NCBI GenBank assembly: GCA_016462095.1
Contig: JAEMTW010000031.1
Span: forward strand, 3,188 to 11,481
Origin: Thermoleophilia bacterium
GTDB lineage: Bacteria; Actinomycetota; Thermoleophilia; Gaiellales; F1-60-MAGs149
DNA: 8,294 bases
Reading direction: 5' to 3'
Positions within the stretch are counted from its first letter, which is position 1; each line of letters opens with the position of its first letter. Both the position numbers and the translations under genes were made by a program. The notes under the pieces are model-generated. The model worked only from the letters and a program-made list of their open reading frames with translations, had not been told where the DNA came from and did not search any database. Shown one piece after another: positions 1-6,761 of the stretch.

Positions 1-1
1 C

Positions 2-1243
2 CATGCAGCACTCGGCGCCATGCCGCTGCGTTCCCTCGTCATCTCTGGCTGCGAATCGCCCGCGGATGTACTGGCCGCGACCTGGCTGCTCCACCGCGCT
101 GGGCTGCACGCTGTTCCGGTTGTGCCGCTGTTCGAATCCGGTGCCTCACTCCGCAATGCGACCGTGATTGCCGAAGCCGTACTCGCCGTGCCCGCGATGC
201 GTGATCACATCGCACGTACCGGTGGACGCCTCGAGGTCATGCTCGGTCATTCCGACGGCGGCAAGGAAGAGGGATTTATTGCGGCCCAATGGCGCATCTG
301 GCGTGCGCAGGAAGATCTCGTCTCCGTCTGCCGGCGGCACGGCATTGGCTTCCGAGCCTTTCATGGCCGCGGTGGCTCACCCGCCCGTGGTGGCGCGCCG
401 TCAGACGAAATCGCCAGGGCCTTGCCGGCGGGTGCCGCCAGTGGTGGCCTGCGCCTGACCGAACAGGGAGAGACCGCGCGCTCCAAGTTGGCGCACCCTG
501 TGCTCGCTCGCCGGGCGCTTGAGCAGGTGCTGTCGGGTGCCCTGATCGCAGCAGCGCGCGAAGGCGATGACGCCACGCCGGCTGCGTGGCGCGAACAGAT
601 GGAGTTGTTGGCCGACACCGCCCGCGCCTCGTGGCGTGGCCTGCTCGACGACCCGGCCTTCACTGACACGTTTCTCCACACCACGCCGATTTCGCTCGCC
701 GACGATCTCAAACTCGGATCGCGTCCCGCTCGCCGGGCCGCCGGCGGCGCCGACAGTCTGCGTGCAATTCCATGGGTGATGGCCTGGACACAGACGCGCG
801 TGCTTGTACCCGCGTGGTTTGGGTCCGGCACCGCCCTGGCCGGTGGCGACGTCGCCGTCCAGCAGGCGATGTGGGCAGACTGGCCCCCGTTTCGGGCAAT
901 CGTCTCGGCTCTCGAGGCATCGCTGTTTCGCACCGATCTCTCCTTTGCAAGCGATTACCTCGCGCTGCACCCGACCGCTGAGGCCACGCGCATCTGGAAA
1001 TCAATCCGCGATGAGCACGAGCGCAGCCGGGCCGCAATCCTCCGCATCACCGGCGAGAACGACCTCTATGGTCGCCGGCCTGAGTTGCGCGAACGCTTGG
1101 CGCATCGCAATCCGTGGATCGATCCGCTCAGCGCCATTCAGACAGAGCTTCTGCAGCGGCTTGCTAACGGCGACGAAACAGTCCGCCAACCGCTCTTGAC
1201 CACCATGGCCGGTGTCGCCGCTGGCGTTCAGAGTGTCGGCTAA
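2..1243 (+). CDS. ppc: Phosphoenolpyruvate carboxylase, C-terminal half (5' end outside window)
   Basis: The enzyme carboxylates phosphoenolpyruvate with bicarbonate to give oxaloacetate and phosphate in the cytoplasm, an anaplerotic step. The frame is open to the window edge. The ATG at 20 lies inside a conserved stretch (ALGAM...SPADVL), so the gene is 5'-truncated by the window, not short. About 413 of the usual 880-930 residues are present. Numbering from that ATG, LGHSDGGK (75-82) matches the GYSDSxKD loop, FHGRGG (114-119) is the bicarbonate/PEP loop, TEQGE follows (147-151), then GSRPARR (233-239) and SLRAIPW (246-252) with the arginines equivalent to E. coli R699 and R713. The essential N-terminal histidine (E. 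coli H138) would lie upstream. The C-terminus reads GVAAGVQSVG where most relatives end GIAAGMRNTG, keeping only the invariant last glycine of the final four. Two feedback-inhibitor ligands differ from E. coli (see findings). The family assignment is very secure. Confidence 0.96.
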   Translation, partial: HAALGAMPLRSLVISGCESPADVLAATWLLHRAGLHAVPVVPLFESGASLRNATVIAEAVLAVPAMRDHIARTGGRLEVMLGHSDGGKEEGFIAAQWRIWRAQEDLVSVCRRHGIGFRAFHGRGGSPARGGAPSDEIARALPAGAASGGLRLTEQGETARSKLAHPVLARRALEQVLSGALIAAAREGDDATPAAWREQMELLADTARASWRGLLDDPAFTDTFLHTTPISLADDLKLGSRPARRAAGGADSLRAIPWVMAWTQTRVLVPAWFGSGTALAGGDVAVQQAMWADWPPFRAIVSALEASLFRTDLSFASDYLALHPTAEATRIWKSIRDEHERSRAAILRITGENDLYGRRPELRERLAHRNPWIDPLSAIQTELLQRLANGDETVRQPLLTTMAGVAAGVQSVG

Positions 1244-1250
1244 TCCCAAT

Positions 1251-1277
1251 TCATCGTTTTTCACCGATGATTTATTG
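1251..1277 (+). terminator. Weak hairpin after ppc, possible terminator
   Basis: TCATCG (1251-1256) and CGATGA (1265-1270) form a perfect 6-bp inverted repeat around an 8-base T-rich loop, followed by the T-rich TTTATTG. It begins 7 bases after the ppc stop. The stem has only three G:C pairs, so as an intrinsic terminator it would be weak. It could equally be an operator, because it overlaps the possible -35 region of the next gene. Confidence 0.3.
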
Positions 1278-1284
1278 TTAAAAT
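1258..1284 (+). promoter_or_regulatory. Possible promoter for the aminotransferase/CoA-transferase pair
   Basis: TAAAAT at 1279-1284 resembles a -10 box, and TTTTCA at 1258-1263 is a poor -35 match 15 bases upstream. They sit in the only clearly AT-rich stretch of the window. Transcription would start near 1291, about 43 bases before the preferred ATG at 1334 but only about 7 before the ATG at 1298. This rests on motif match and base composition alone. Confidence 0.3.
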
Positions 1285-1333
1285 CAGTATAGAAGTTATG
1301 GAACTAGCGCCGTACCATGCAGGTAGTCAACGC

Positions 1334-2500
1334 ATGGAGTCCGTCTTGAGCGCAACCGCCCCACACCACGCAACCATCGAGAGCTTTCAGCCGCCAACGC
1401 GCCTGCTCGCGGGTCCTGGCCCGGCTAACGTCGATCCCCGCGTGCTCGAGGCGATGCGCAAGCCGCTGATCAGCCACCTCGACCCCGTCTTCTGGGAGCG
1501 CTTGCTCGTGATGGCTGAGATGATCGGCACGGTCTACGGGCGCACCGATGGCGCCTCGTTCTGCCTCTCCCAGAGCGGCACGAGCGGTATGGAGGCAGGC
1601 ATTCTTAACTTCGTCGCCCCCGGTGACACCGTCGTCGCTGCCAGCGCGGGCTTCTTTGGCAATCGCATCCTTGACATGCTGCGCCGCCGCGGTGCAAAGG
1701 TGGTCGAGTTGACGGCGCCATTTGGCCAGCACGTCCCCAACGACCAGATCCTCAACGCACTCGACGAGAATCCAAACGCCGTCATGGTCTGCGTGGTGTA
1801 CGCCGAGACGTCGACCGGTGTCGCGCATCCGCTGCAAGAGCTTGGAGAAGCGATGCGTGCGTCCGATTCCGACGCGCTGCTCTACGCCGACTGTGTGACA
1901 GCGATCGGCGGCATGCCAATCGAGCTCGACGCCTGGGGCGTTGACTACGCCTACGCGTGCAGCCAGAAGTGCATCGCTGCTCCGCCAGGTCTCTCGCCCA
2001 TCTCGATTTCGTCGCGCGCAATTGAGCGCATTGGCCGCGATGGCATGCAAGTGCCGTACTCGCTGGATCTTGCTGAGCACATCAAGTACTGGTTCGACCG
2101 GCCGATGACGTATCACCACACGACTCCGAACCTGTCGTACTACGCCCTCGATGAGGCGCTCTGCCTCGCGCTCGAAGAAGGCCTTGACGCCCGCTACGCA
2201 CGCCACGCCGACGCGGGTGCCTACGTGCAGGCTGGCTTCCGTGAGCGCGGCTTTGACCTTCTCCCAGCCGCATCCGACCAGCTGGCACAGCTGACTGCCG
2301 TCCGGGTCCCCGAAGGCATCGACGGTAAGGCCATTCAGGGCGTCTTGCTCAACACACACAACATCGAGGTCGGTGGCGGGCTCGGACCGTTGTCGCCACC
2401 CATTTGGCGCATCGGCATGATGGGCGTCAACGCCAACCGCGAGACGGCCGATCGCGTGTTGGCAGCATTCGACACCGTCCTCCCCAACGGGGCTCATTAG
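1334..2500 (+). CDS. Class V aminotransferase, alanine/serine--glyoxylate aminotransferase family
   Basis: A PLP-dependent enzyme that probably transfers an amino group from serine or alanine to glyoxylate, giving glycine plus hydroxypyruvate or pyruvate. Numbered from an in-frame upstream ATG at 1298, it shows LLAGPGP (36-42), SGTSGMEA (93-100), the STG loop (172-174), D198 for the PLP ring nitrogen, SQK with the Schiff-base lysine K224 followed by APPG (228-231), YHHTTP (272-277), GGLGP (359-363) and R371 in RIGMMG for the substrate carboxylate. The order and spacing follow human AGXT almost throughout. I chose the ATG at 1334 because the 12 codons before it have low third-position GC (5 of 12, against 18 of the next 23), AGGTAG lies a few bases upstream of it, and relatives have about 25 residues before the GPGP motif. 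The 1298 start cannot be excluded. The next gene begins 2 bases after the stop. Substrate choice is uncertain: (S)-ureidoglycine--glyoxylate aminotransferase (PucG) is a close relative, but no ureide genes are nearby. Confidence 0.9.
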   Translation: MESVLSATAPHHATIESFQPPTRLLAGPGPANVDPRVLEAMRKPLISHLDPVFWERLLVMAEMIGTVYGRTDGASFCLSQSGTSGMEAGILNFVAPGDTVVAASAGFFGNRILDMLRRRGAKVVELTAPFGQHVPNDQILNALDENPNAVMVCVVYAETSTGVAHPLQELGEAMRASDSDALLYADCVTAIGGMPIELDAWGVDYAYACSQKCIAAPPGLSPISISSRAIERIGRDGMQVPYSLDLAEHIKYWFDRPMTYHHTTPNLSYYALDEALCLALEEGLDARYARHADAGAYVQAGFRERGFDLLPAASDQLAQLTAVRVPEGIDGKAIQGVLLNTHNIEVGGGLGPLSPPIWRIGMMGVNANRETADRVLAAFDTVLPNGAH

Positions 2501-2502
2501 CG

Positions 2503-3732
2503 ATGAGCACTCAACTACACGAAGGACCGCTTCGCGGACTCCGTGTCATTGACCTCGCGACGGTGTTCGCGGGGCCAAGCGCTGCCCGGCGTCTCGCCGA
2601 CTTTGGTGCGGATGTAATCAAGGTCGAGCGCACCGGTGGTGGCGACGGCGCTCGCCATCTTGGCGAGACCGACGGTGACGACGCCTATTACTGGCGCCTT
2701 GTCGGGCGCAACAAGCGCCCCATCGAGCTCGACCTCAAGCAGGAACAAGGCCTCGAGGTACTGCTTCGCCTCGTTCGCACCGCCGACGTGTTGATCGAAA
2801 ATTTTCGCCCAGGCGCGCTCGAGCGACTGGGTCTTGATCCCGAGTCCGTCTTGCTCGTGGAAAATCCCGGGCTGGTGATTCTCCGCGTGACCGGCTTTGG
2901 ACAGGATGGACCCTATTCGTCCCGTGCCGGCTTCGGCACGATCGCCGAGGCGATGTCGACGCTTGCGTATACGACGGGACAGGCCGATGGTCCCCCCACG
3001 TTACCTCCGGTTGCGCTCGCCGACGAGATCACCGGCGCCCTCTCTGCCTTCGCGATCTTGGCCGCGATCCGCCACCGCGATTTGACCGGCGAGGGTCAGG
3101 TGATCGACGCGACGCTGCTCGATTCGATGCTCGATGTGGTGGGTCCTGGCGCAGCGATTGCTCACCGGACCGGCGTCTCCGACCAACGGATCGGTTCCCG
3201 CCTCTGGTTCTCGGCCCCGCGCAACGTCTACGAGTGCTCGGATGGCTGGATCTGTATGTCCGGCTCGGCCGACTCGGTCGCCAAGCGCATCCTCAACGTC
3301 GTCGGTGGCGAAGCACTCGAAAACGATTCGCGTTTCGCCACGAACGCCGACCGCATTGCCAATGTTGATGCCCTCGATGCGCTGATCAGCGCCTGGACGA
3401 GCATGCACACGTGGCGCGATGCCGTTCAGATCCTTGCCGATGCTGGAGCCGCTGCGGGCCCCGTCTATAGCGCCGAACAACTGATCGCCGACGAGCATGT
3501 AGTCGCGCGCGGCTCCCTGGCCATGGTCAACAATCCGGATGGCGACGGCGAACTGCTGCAGTCTGCGCCGACCCCGCGCCTCTCGCGCACGCCAGGCGCA
3601 GTCCGCCATGCCGGTCTCAGTCGCGGTGCGAGCACCGAGGATGTGCTGAGCGAACTCGGCTACACGGAGCAGGAAATCAGTGCGATGTCTGACGCGGGAG
3701 CAATCGGACCCCTCCGGACACACTCCGGGTAA
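2503..3732 (+). CDS. CaiB/BaiF family (family III) CoA-transferase
   Basis: Family III enzymes move CoA between carboxylic acids through an aspartyl-CoA anhydride and thioester intermediate. The 409-residue product has the usual family length. It shows LRGLRVIDL (10-18), FAGP (22-25), LADFGADVIKVE (31-42), GRNKRPIELDLK (68-79), DVLIENFRPG (95-104), and D174 in ADEITGA, which aligns with the catalytic aspartate D169 of formyl-CoA transferase. GEGQVID follows, then a second domain with NVYECSDGW. The ATG at 2503 sits 2 bases after the aminotransferase stop, with GGGG about ten bases upstream, so the two genes are very likely translationally coupled. In-frame codons further upstream overlap the aminotransferase and precede the family N-terminus, so they are rejected. 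The acyl substrate cannot be read from sequence. Next to PEPC and a glyoxylate aminotransferase, malate (as in the succinyl-CoA:malate CoA-transferase of Chloroflexus) is attractive, but formate/oxalate, mesaconate or carnitine-type substrates remain possible. Confidence 0.93.
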   Translation: MSTQLHEGPLRGLRVIDLATVFAGPSAARRLADFGADVIKVERTGGGDGARHLGETDGDDAYYWRLVGRNKRPIELDLKQEQGLEVLLRLVRTADVLIENFRPGALERLGLDPESVLLVENPGLVILRVTGFGQDGPYSSRAGFGTIAEAMSTLAYTTGQADGPPTLPPVALADEITGALSAFAILAAIRHRDLTGEGQVIDATLLDSMLDVVGPGAAIAHRTGVSDQRIGSRLWFSAPRNVYECSDGWICMSGSADSVAKRILNVVGGEALENDSRFATNADRIANVDALDALISAWTSMHTWRDAVQILADAGAAAGPVYSAEQLIADEHVVARGSLAMVNNPDGDGELLQSAPTPRLSRTPGAVRHAGLSRGASTEDVLSELGYTEQEISAMSDAGAIGPLRTHSG

Positions 3733-3752
3733 AGCGAGTCGATCGGCGCGCA

Positions 3753-3824
3753 CTCCTCGGGTAGGACTCGAACCTACAACCCTCCGATTAACAGTCGGAT
3801 GCTCTGCCATTGAGCTACCGAGGA
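3753..3824 (-). tRNA. tRNA-Asn (anticodon GUU)
   Basis: The minus strand folds into a complete cloverleaf. The acceptor TCCTCGG pairs with CCGAGGA over 7 bp, the D arm is GCTC/GAGC with a 7-base loop, the anticodon stem is TCCGA/TCGGA with loop CTGTTAA, and the T arm is GTAGG/CCTAC with loop TTCGAGT. Anticodon GTT is at 3792-3790. Conserved U8, A14, G18-G19, an A15-U48 Levitt pair, U33 and A58 are all present. The discriminator is G and no CCA is encoded, so the tail must be added by CCA-adding enzyme. It lies downstream of dnaG on the same strand, and its 3' end is 20 bases from the stop of the convergent CoA-transferase. Confidence 0.97.
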
Positions 3825-3834
3825 ACGCGGGGGC

Positions 3835-3840
3835 AGTATA
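3835..3840 (-). promoter_or_regulatory. -10 box of the tRNA-Asn promoter
   Basis: The minus strand reads TATACT, one mismatch from TATAAT, in an otherwise G/C-rich spacer between dnaG and the tRNA. It ends 10 bases before the mature tRNA 5' end, so transcription would start only about 3 bases upstream of it. The hexamer 17 bases upstream (CACGGC) is not a recognisable -35. It suggests that the tRNA can be transcribed independently of dnaG. Confidence 0.45.
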
Positions 3841-3877
3841 ACCGTGGCTGCCAGACCGCCGTGCCTGTAACAGAGGC

Positions 3878-5662
3878 TCAGCTATCGAAGCTCGAGTTGC
3901 GCAACTCGGTGCGCAGACTCTCGACCTCGCGCTGCAACACAGCGAGGCGTCGCAACTCGTCTGCCGACGCGGATCCGTCCTCGACCCGTCCCCGGAGTGG
4001 CCCGATCTCATCGTCGGCTGCCCGCAACTGAATTTGCAGCATCAGTTCCTGCAACGCCGCCTGCGCGGCCTCGAGATCCGGGACATCGCCCGCGGCAGGA
4101 TCAAAACGTGCCGACAGCGCGTACAACTCTGCGACGACGTCCTCTGCGCCCGCAGGTGCCTCGGCAGCGTTGCCGGCCACACGCTCGCGCACCCACGGTA
4201 CGAGCGTGAGGTGCACCGGTTCGACGAGGGCGTCTGCCGTCAGATCGAGCGCCGTCGGCGCATCGGCAGGAAGCGCCAGACAGGCGGCCAGAAACTCGCG
4301 CTCGATGCGGGTGCGCTGATCGAGGCGTTTGCGCGCACGGTTGATGGCACCGTCCTCGCTCACAGGCACCCCCACTCGAGCGCCTCGCGTGAGCCGCGAC
4401 TCCAATTCTTTATCGAGCCGCAGGACATCCGCGACACGACGTACCTGGCGCGCCCGGTCGGGCGTGGGCGGCGCAATCGAGAGAATGCTGCGCACCTGCG
4501 CGTAGACGGCATCGACTCCATCCTGCTCGCGCTGCTGCAACGCCCGATTGATCAGAAACGCCAGTACCGACACGCTGCCAGCGAGCGCTGTCTCGACAGC
4601 CTCCTTACCACTCGCTGCGATCTCGGCTGGGTCTCGCCCGGCAGGCAGTGGCACGATGCGCACTTCAAAGCCCTTCTGCTCGGCGAGTCGCATGCCACGC
4701 AGCGCCGCGTCCTGCCCGGCCTGGTCCGCGTCGAAGGCCAAGACGAGGGTGGCGGCAAGTCGGCGCAGCTCGGTCAGTTGTTCTTCGGTCAGGCTCGTGC
4801 CCATCGAGGCGACGGCCTCTTGCACCCCAACCTCGTGCAGAGCGATCACATCGGTGTAGCCCTCGACGATGACTGCGCGTCCAGCCTTCGCGATTGGTCC
4901 CCGCGCATGGTGCAGGCCGTAGAGCAGCTTGCCCTTGTGGAAGTACGGCCCCTCAGGCGAGTTGATGTACTTCGGCCCCTCGACACCGGGCAGCACTCGA
5001 CCAGCAAAACCCCGTACGCGCCCGCGACCGTCAAACAGCGGGAAGACGATCCGGCCACGGAGGCGATCGATCGGACCTTGGCGCCCCTCGCTCGCGACAC
5101 CAGCGGCGAGCAAATCTGCCGGCGTGTAGCCCTTCTTGAGCGCACCGTTGACGACGCGATCCCAGGCGTCCGGTGCAAACCCGATCCGCCAGTGCTTGAT
5201 CAATTCGGGTCCGAGCTTGCGCTCGGCGAGATACGCGCGTGCGACCTCGGCCTCGGGGCTATCGACGAGCACGCGCTCGTAGTACGCGCACGTCTCCTCC
5301 AGCAATCGCTCGATCTTCTTTTCACGATCGAGCTCCTCCGCTTCCTTGTGCGATAGCTCCTCGTACTCGATCGGCACGCCATAGCGCTCGGCCAGTCGTT
5401 CGACGGCCTCGGGAAATTCGCAGGCTTCGAGCTCCATCACAAACTTGAAGACGTCGCCACTGACGCCACACCCGAAGCAGTGGTAGAGCTTCTGCGCCGG
5501 TTCGATCGAGAAGCTCGCCGTCTTCTCGTCGTGGAATGGGCAGCGAGCCATCGCGCGTGGACCGACTTGGCGTACCTGACCGGTTCGCGCAGAGACGAGC
5601 TCGACGAGGTCGGCGCGTTCGCGCACCCGCTCGACTGTTGCCCGATTGATCCGTCCCGCCAC
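3878..5662 (-). CDS. dnaG: DNA primase DnaG
   Basis: Synthesises the RNA primers for chromosome replication at the fork, working with the replicative helicase. The 594 residues are a normal family length. The N-terminal CHC2 zinc domain has C41-x2-H44 and C62-x2-C65 (CPFH and CFGC). The RNA-polymerase core follows with the family landmarks YINSPEGP (232-239), FHKGK (241-245) and YGL (248-250). The TOPRIM acidic motifs are EGYTD (267-271) and FDADQAG (310-316) with D311 and D313. The C-terminal region after about residue 440 is less conserved, as expected for the helicase-binding domain, and ends in a predicted alpha-helical, charged tail. The start is a GTG. On the minus strand a strong Shine-Dalgarno run (AGGGGG) ends 5 bases before it and overlaps the dgt stop codon, which implies translational coupling with dgt. 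No key residue is missing. Confidence 0.98.
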   Translation of the reverse strand: MAGRINRATVERVRERADLVELVSARTGQVRQVGPRAMARCPFHDEKTASFSIEPAQKLYHCFGCGVSGDVFKFVMELEACEFPEAVERLAERYGVPIEYEELSHKEAEELDREKKIERLLEETCAYYERVLVDSPEAEVARAYLAERKLGPELIKHWRIGFAPDAWDRVVNGALKKGYTPADLLAAGVASEGRQGPIDRLRGRIVFPLFDGRGRVRGFAGRVLPGVEGPKYINSPEGPYFHKGKLLYGLHHARGPIAKAGRAVIVEGYTDVIALHEVGVQEAVASMGTSLTEEQLTELRRLAATLVLAFDADQAGQDAALRGMRLAEQKGFEVRIVPLPAGRDPAEIAASGKEAVETALAGSVSVLAFLINRALQQREQDGVDAVYAQVRSILSIAPPTPDRARQVRRVADVLRLDKELESRLTRGARVGVPVSEDGAINRARKRLDQRTRIEREFLAACLALPADAPTALDLTADALVEPVHLTLVPWVRERVAGNAAEAPAGAEDVVAELYALSARFDPAAGDVPDLEAAQAALQELMLQIQLRAADDEIGPLRGRVEDGSASADELRRLAVLQREVESLRTELRNSSFDS

Positions 5663-5663
5663 G

Positions 5664-5675
5664 CCAGCCCCCTAG
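5664..5675 (-). promoter_or_regulatory. dnaG ribosome binding site overlapping the dgt stop codon
   Basis: The minus strand reads TAGGGGGCTGGC immediately before the dnaG GTG at 5662. The dgt TAG (5674-5672) supplies the first bases of the Shine-Dalgarno run, and GGGGG ends 5 bases from the GTG. This is the clearest ribosome binding site in the window. It fixes the dnaG start and supports termination-reinitiation between the two genes. Confidence 0.6.
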
Positions 5676-6739
5676 AAGCGCCAGGCGTCCGGCTCGAAGC
5701 GCGCGCGATAGGCGCGCAAGGCATAGCGATCCGTCATGCCAGCGACGTGATCCAAGACTCGCGTCTCGAAGGAGTCCTCCGAAATCGGCACCTCTTCTGG
5801 GTGCTCAAAGAACCAGACGAAGAGTGATTGCACGACGTTGCGAATCCGGCCACGCTCGGTCTCGGTGGCTGGGCGCAGATATACCTCGTCGAACATGAAC
5901 CGCCGCAGCTCGAGGAGCGCCTCGGCGTAGGGCGTCGTCTGCTCGATGTCTTCCACCACGGCAGAGCGCTCGACCAGGTCGTGCACGAGCGCGTCGATGC
6001 GCCGCGCGGCCGTCGTGCCAAGCAGAGCGGTGGCCTCTTGCGGCAGGCGGGCAGGATCGAGCACGCCCGCGCGCACGGCGTCGTCGATGTCGTGGTTGAT
6101 GTAGCCAAAGCGATCGACGAGCTTGACGATTCGCGCCTCAGGCGTCCGGGGCGCTGTGGCACCCGTGTGGTTGAGGATCCCGTCGCGCACCTCGTCCGTC
6201 AGGTTGAGGCCACGCCCATCGCGTTCCAGGTGCTCAACGATGCGCAGGGAGTGCTCGTTGTGATGAAAGCGGCGCCCCGTGCGCTCCTCGAGGATGTCGG
6301 ACAGCGCCTCTTCGCCGGTGTGTCCGAATGGCGGGTGCCCGAGATCGTGGCCAAGCGCGATTGCCTCAGTCAGATCTTCGTTGAGGCCCAGGGCGCGCGC
6401 CACGGCGCGGGCGATGCCTGTCACCTCAAGCGTGTGGGTCAGGCGCGTGCGGAAATGGTCGCCCTCGGGGGCAATAAAGACCTGCGTCTTGTGCTTCAGT
6501 CGCCGAAACGCCTTGGAGTGCACGATGCGGTCGCGGTCGCGCTGAAACGGTGTGCGTAGGAGGCACGCAGCCTCTTCGTGCGAACGCCCCAGCGAATCCT
6601 GCGAGCGGGTTGCCCAGGGAACCAGCCGCACGGCCTCGGCTGCGGCCATGCGCTCGGCGAAGCCTTGCGCGACTGGACCAGCCAGCGCCTCGTCTCGATC
6701 AACAGCAGAGGGTTCGTTCACACCGACAGCGTAGTCCAC
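5672..6739 (-). CDS. dgt: Deoxyguanosinetriphosphate triphosphohydrolase-like protein (HD domain)
   Basis: Members of this HD-domain family hydrolyse dNTPs to the deoxynucleoside and triphosphate, helping to control dNTP pools. Numbered from the GTG at 6739, the N-terminal signature is YRTPFQRDRDR-like (here LRTPFQRDRDR, 61-71), then HSKAFRRL (74-81) and KTQVF (84-88). The metal site is H102 in RLTH, H131-D132 in LGHDLGHPPFGH, and D209 in KLVDRFGYINHD. All HD ligands are present. The length (355 aa, or 325 from an internal ATG at 6649) is normal. The start is uncertain: the GTG at 6739 has no visible Shine-Dalgarno sequence, another GTG lies at 6721, and the ATG at 6649 begins only ten residues before the conserved PWATRS stretch. 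The gene lies 22 bases after the reductase and 9 bases before dnaG, so the three are probably one transcript. Placement next to primase fits a role in replication. The exact nucleotide specificity is not shown by sequence. Confidence 0.94.
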   Translation of the reverse strand: MDYAVGVNEPSAVDRDEALAGPVAQGFAERMAAAEAVRLVPWATRSQDSLGRSHEEAACLLRTPFQRDRDRIVHSKAFRRLKHKTQVFIAPEGDHFRTRLTHTLEVTGIARAVARALGLNEDLTEAIALGHDLGHPPFGHTGEEALSDILEERTGRRFHHNEHSLRIVEHLERDGRGLNLTDEVRDGILNHTGATAPRTPEARIVKLVDRFGYINHDIDDAVRAGVLDPARLPQEATALLGTTAARRIDALVHDLVERSAVVEDIEQTTPYAEALLELRRFMFDEVYLRPATETERGRIRNVVQSLFVWFFEHPEEVPISEDSFETRVLDHVAGMTDRYALRAYRARFEPDAWRF

Positions 6740-6761
6740 GCACTAGAGTCGGGCGGCTGGG

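Noticed and set aside
1304..2497. Minus-strand 397-aa frame opposite the aminotransferase
   Set aside because: It mirrors the real gene nearly end to end with no family motifs. It is a byproduct of high third-position GC.
3714..3728. CCGGA-CACAC-TCCGG hairpin as a terminator
   Set aside because: The stem is only 5 bp, it lies within the CoA-transferase coding region, and no T tract follows on either strand.
3753..3824. tRNA-Asn as an attachment site of an integrated element
   Set aside because: There is no integrase, no repeated tRNA 3' fragment and no composition change nearby. Flanking genes are ordinary chromosomal ones.
3001..4011. Minus-strand 336-aa frame spanning the tRNA and the CoA-transferase 3' half
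   Set aside because: It reads through the tRNA gene and the end of dnaG in a different frame, so it cannot be a real protein gene.
4034..5356. Long plus-strand reading frame (440 aa) lying inside dnaG
   Set aside because: It is wholly antisense to an intact, motif-complete primase gene, shows no recognisable domain, and is rich in Arg, His and Gln as expected from the complement of GC-rich coding DNA.
5828..6559. Plus-strand 243-aa frame opposite dgt
   Set aside because: It is antisense to an HD-domain gene with all metal ligands in place, and it has no motif of its own.
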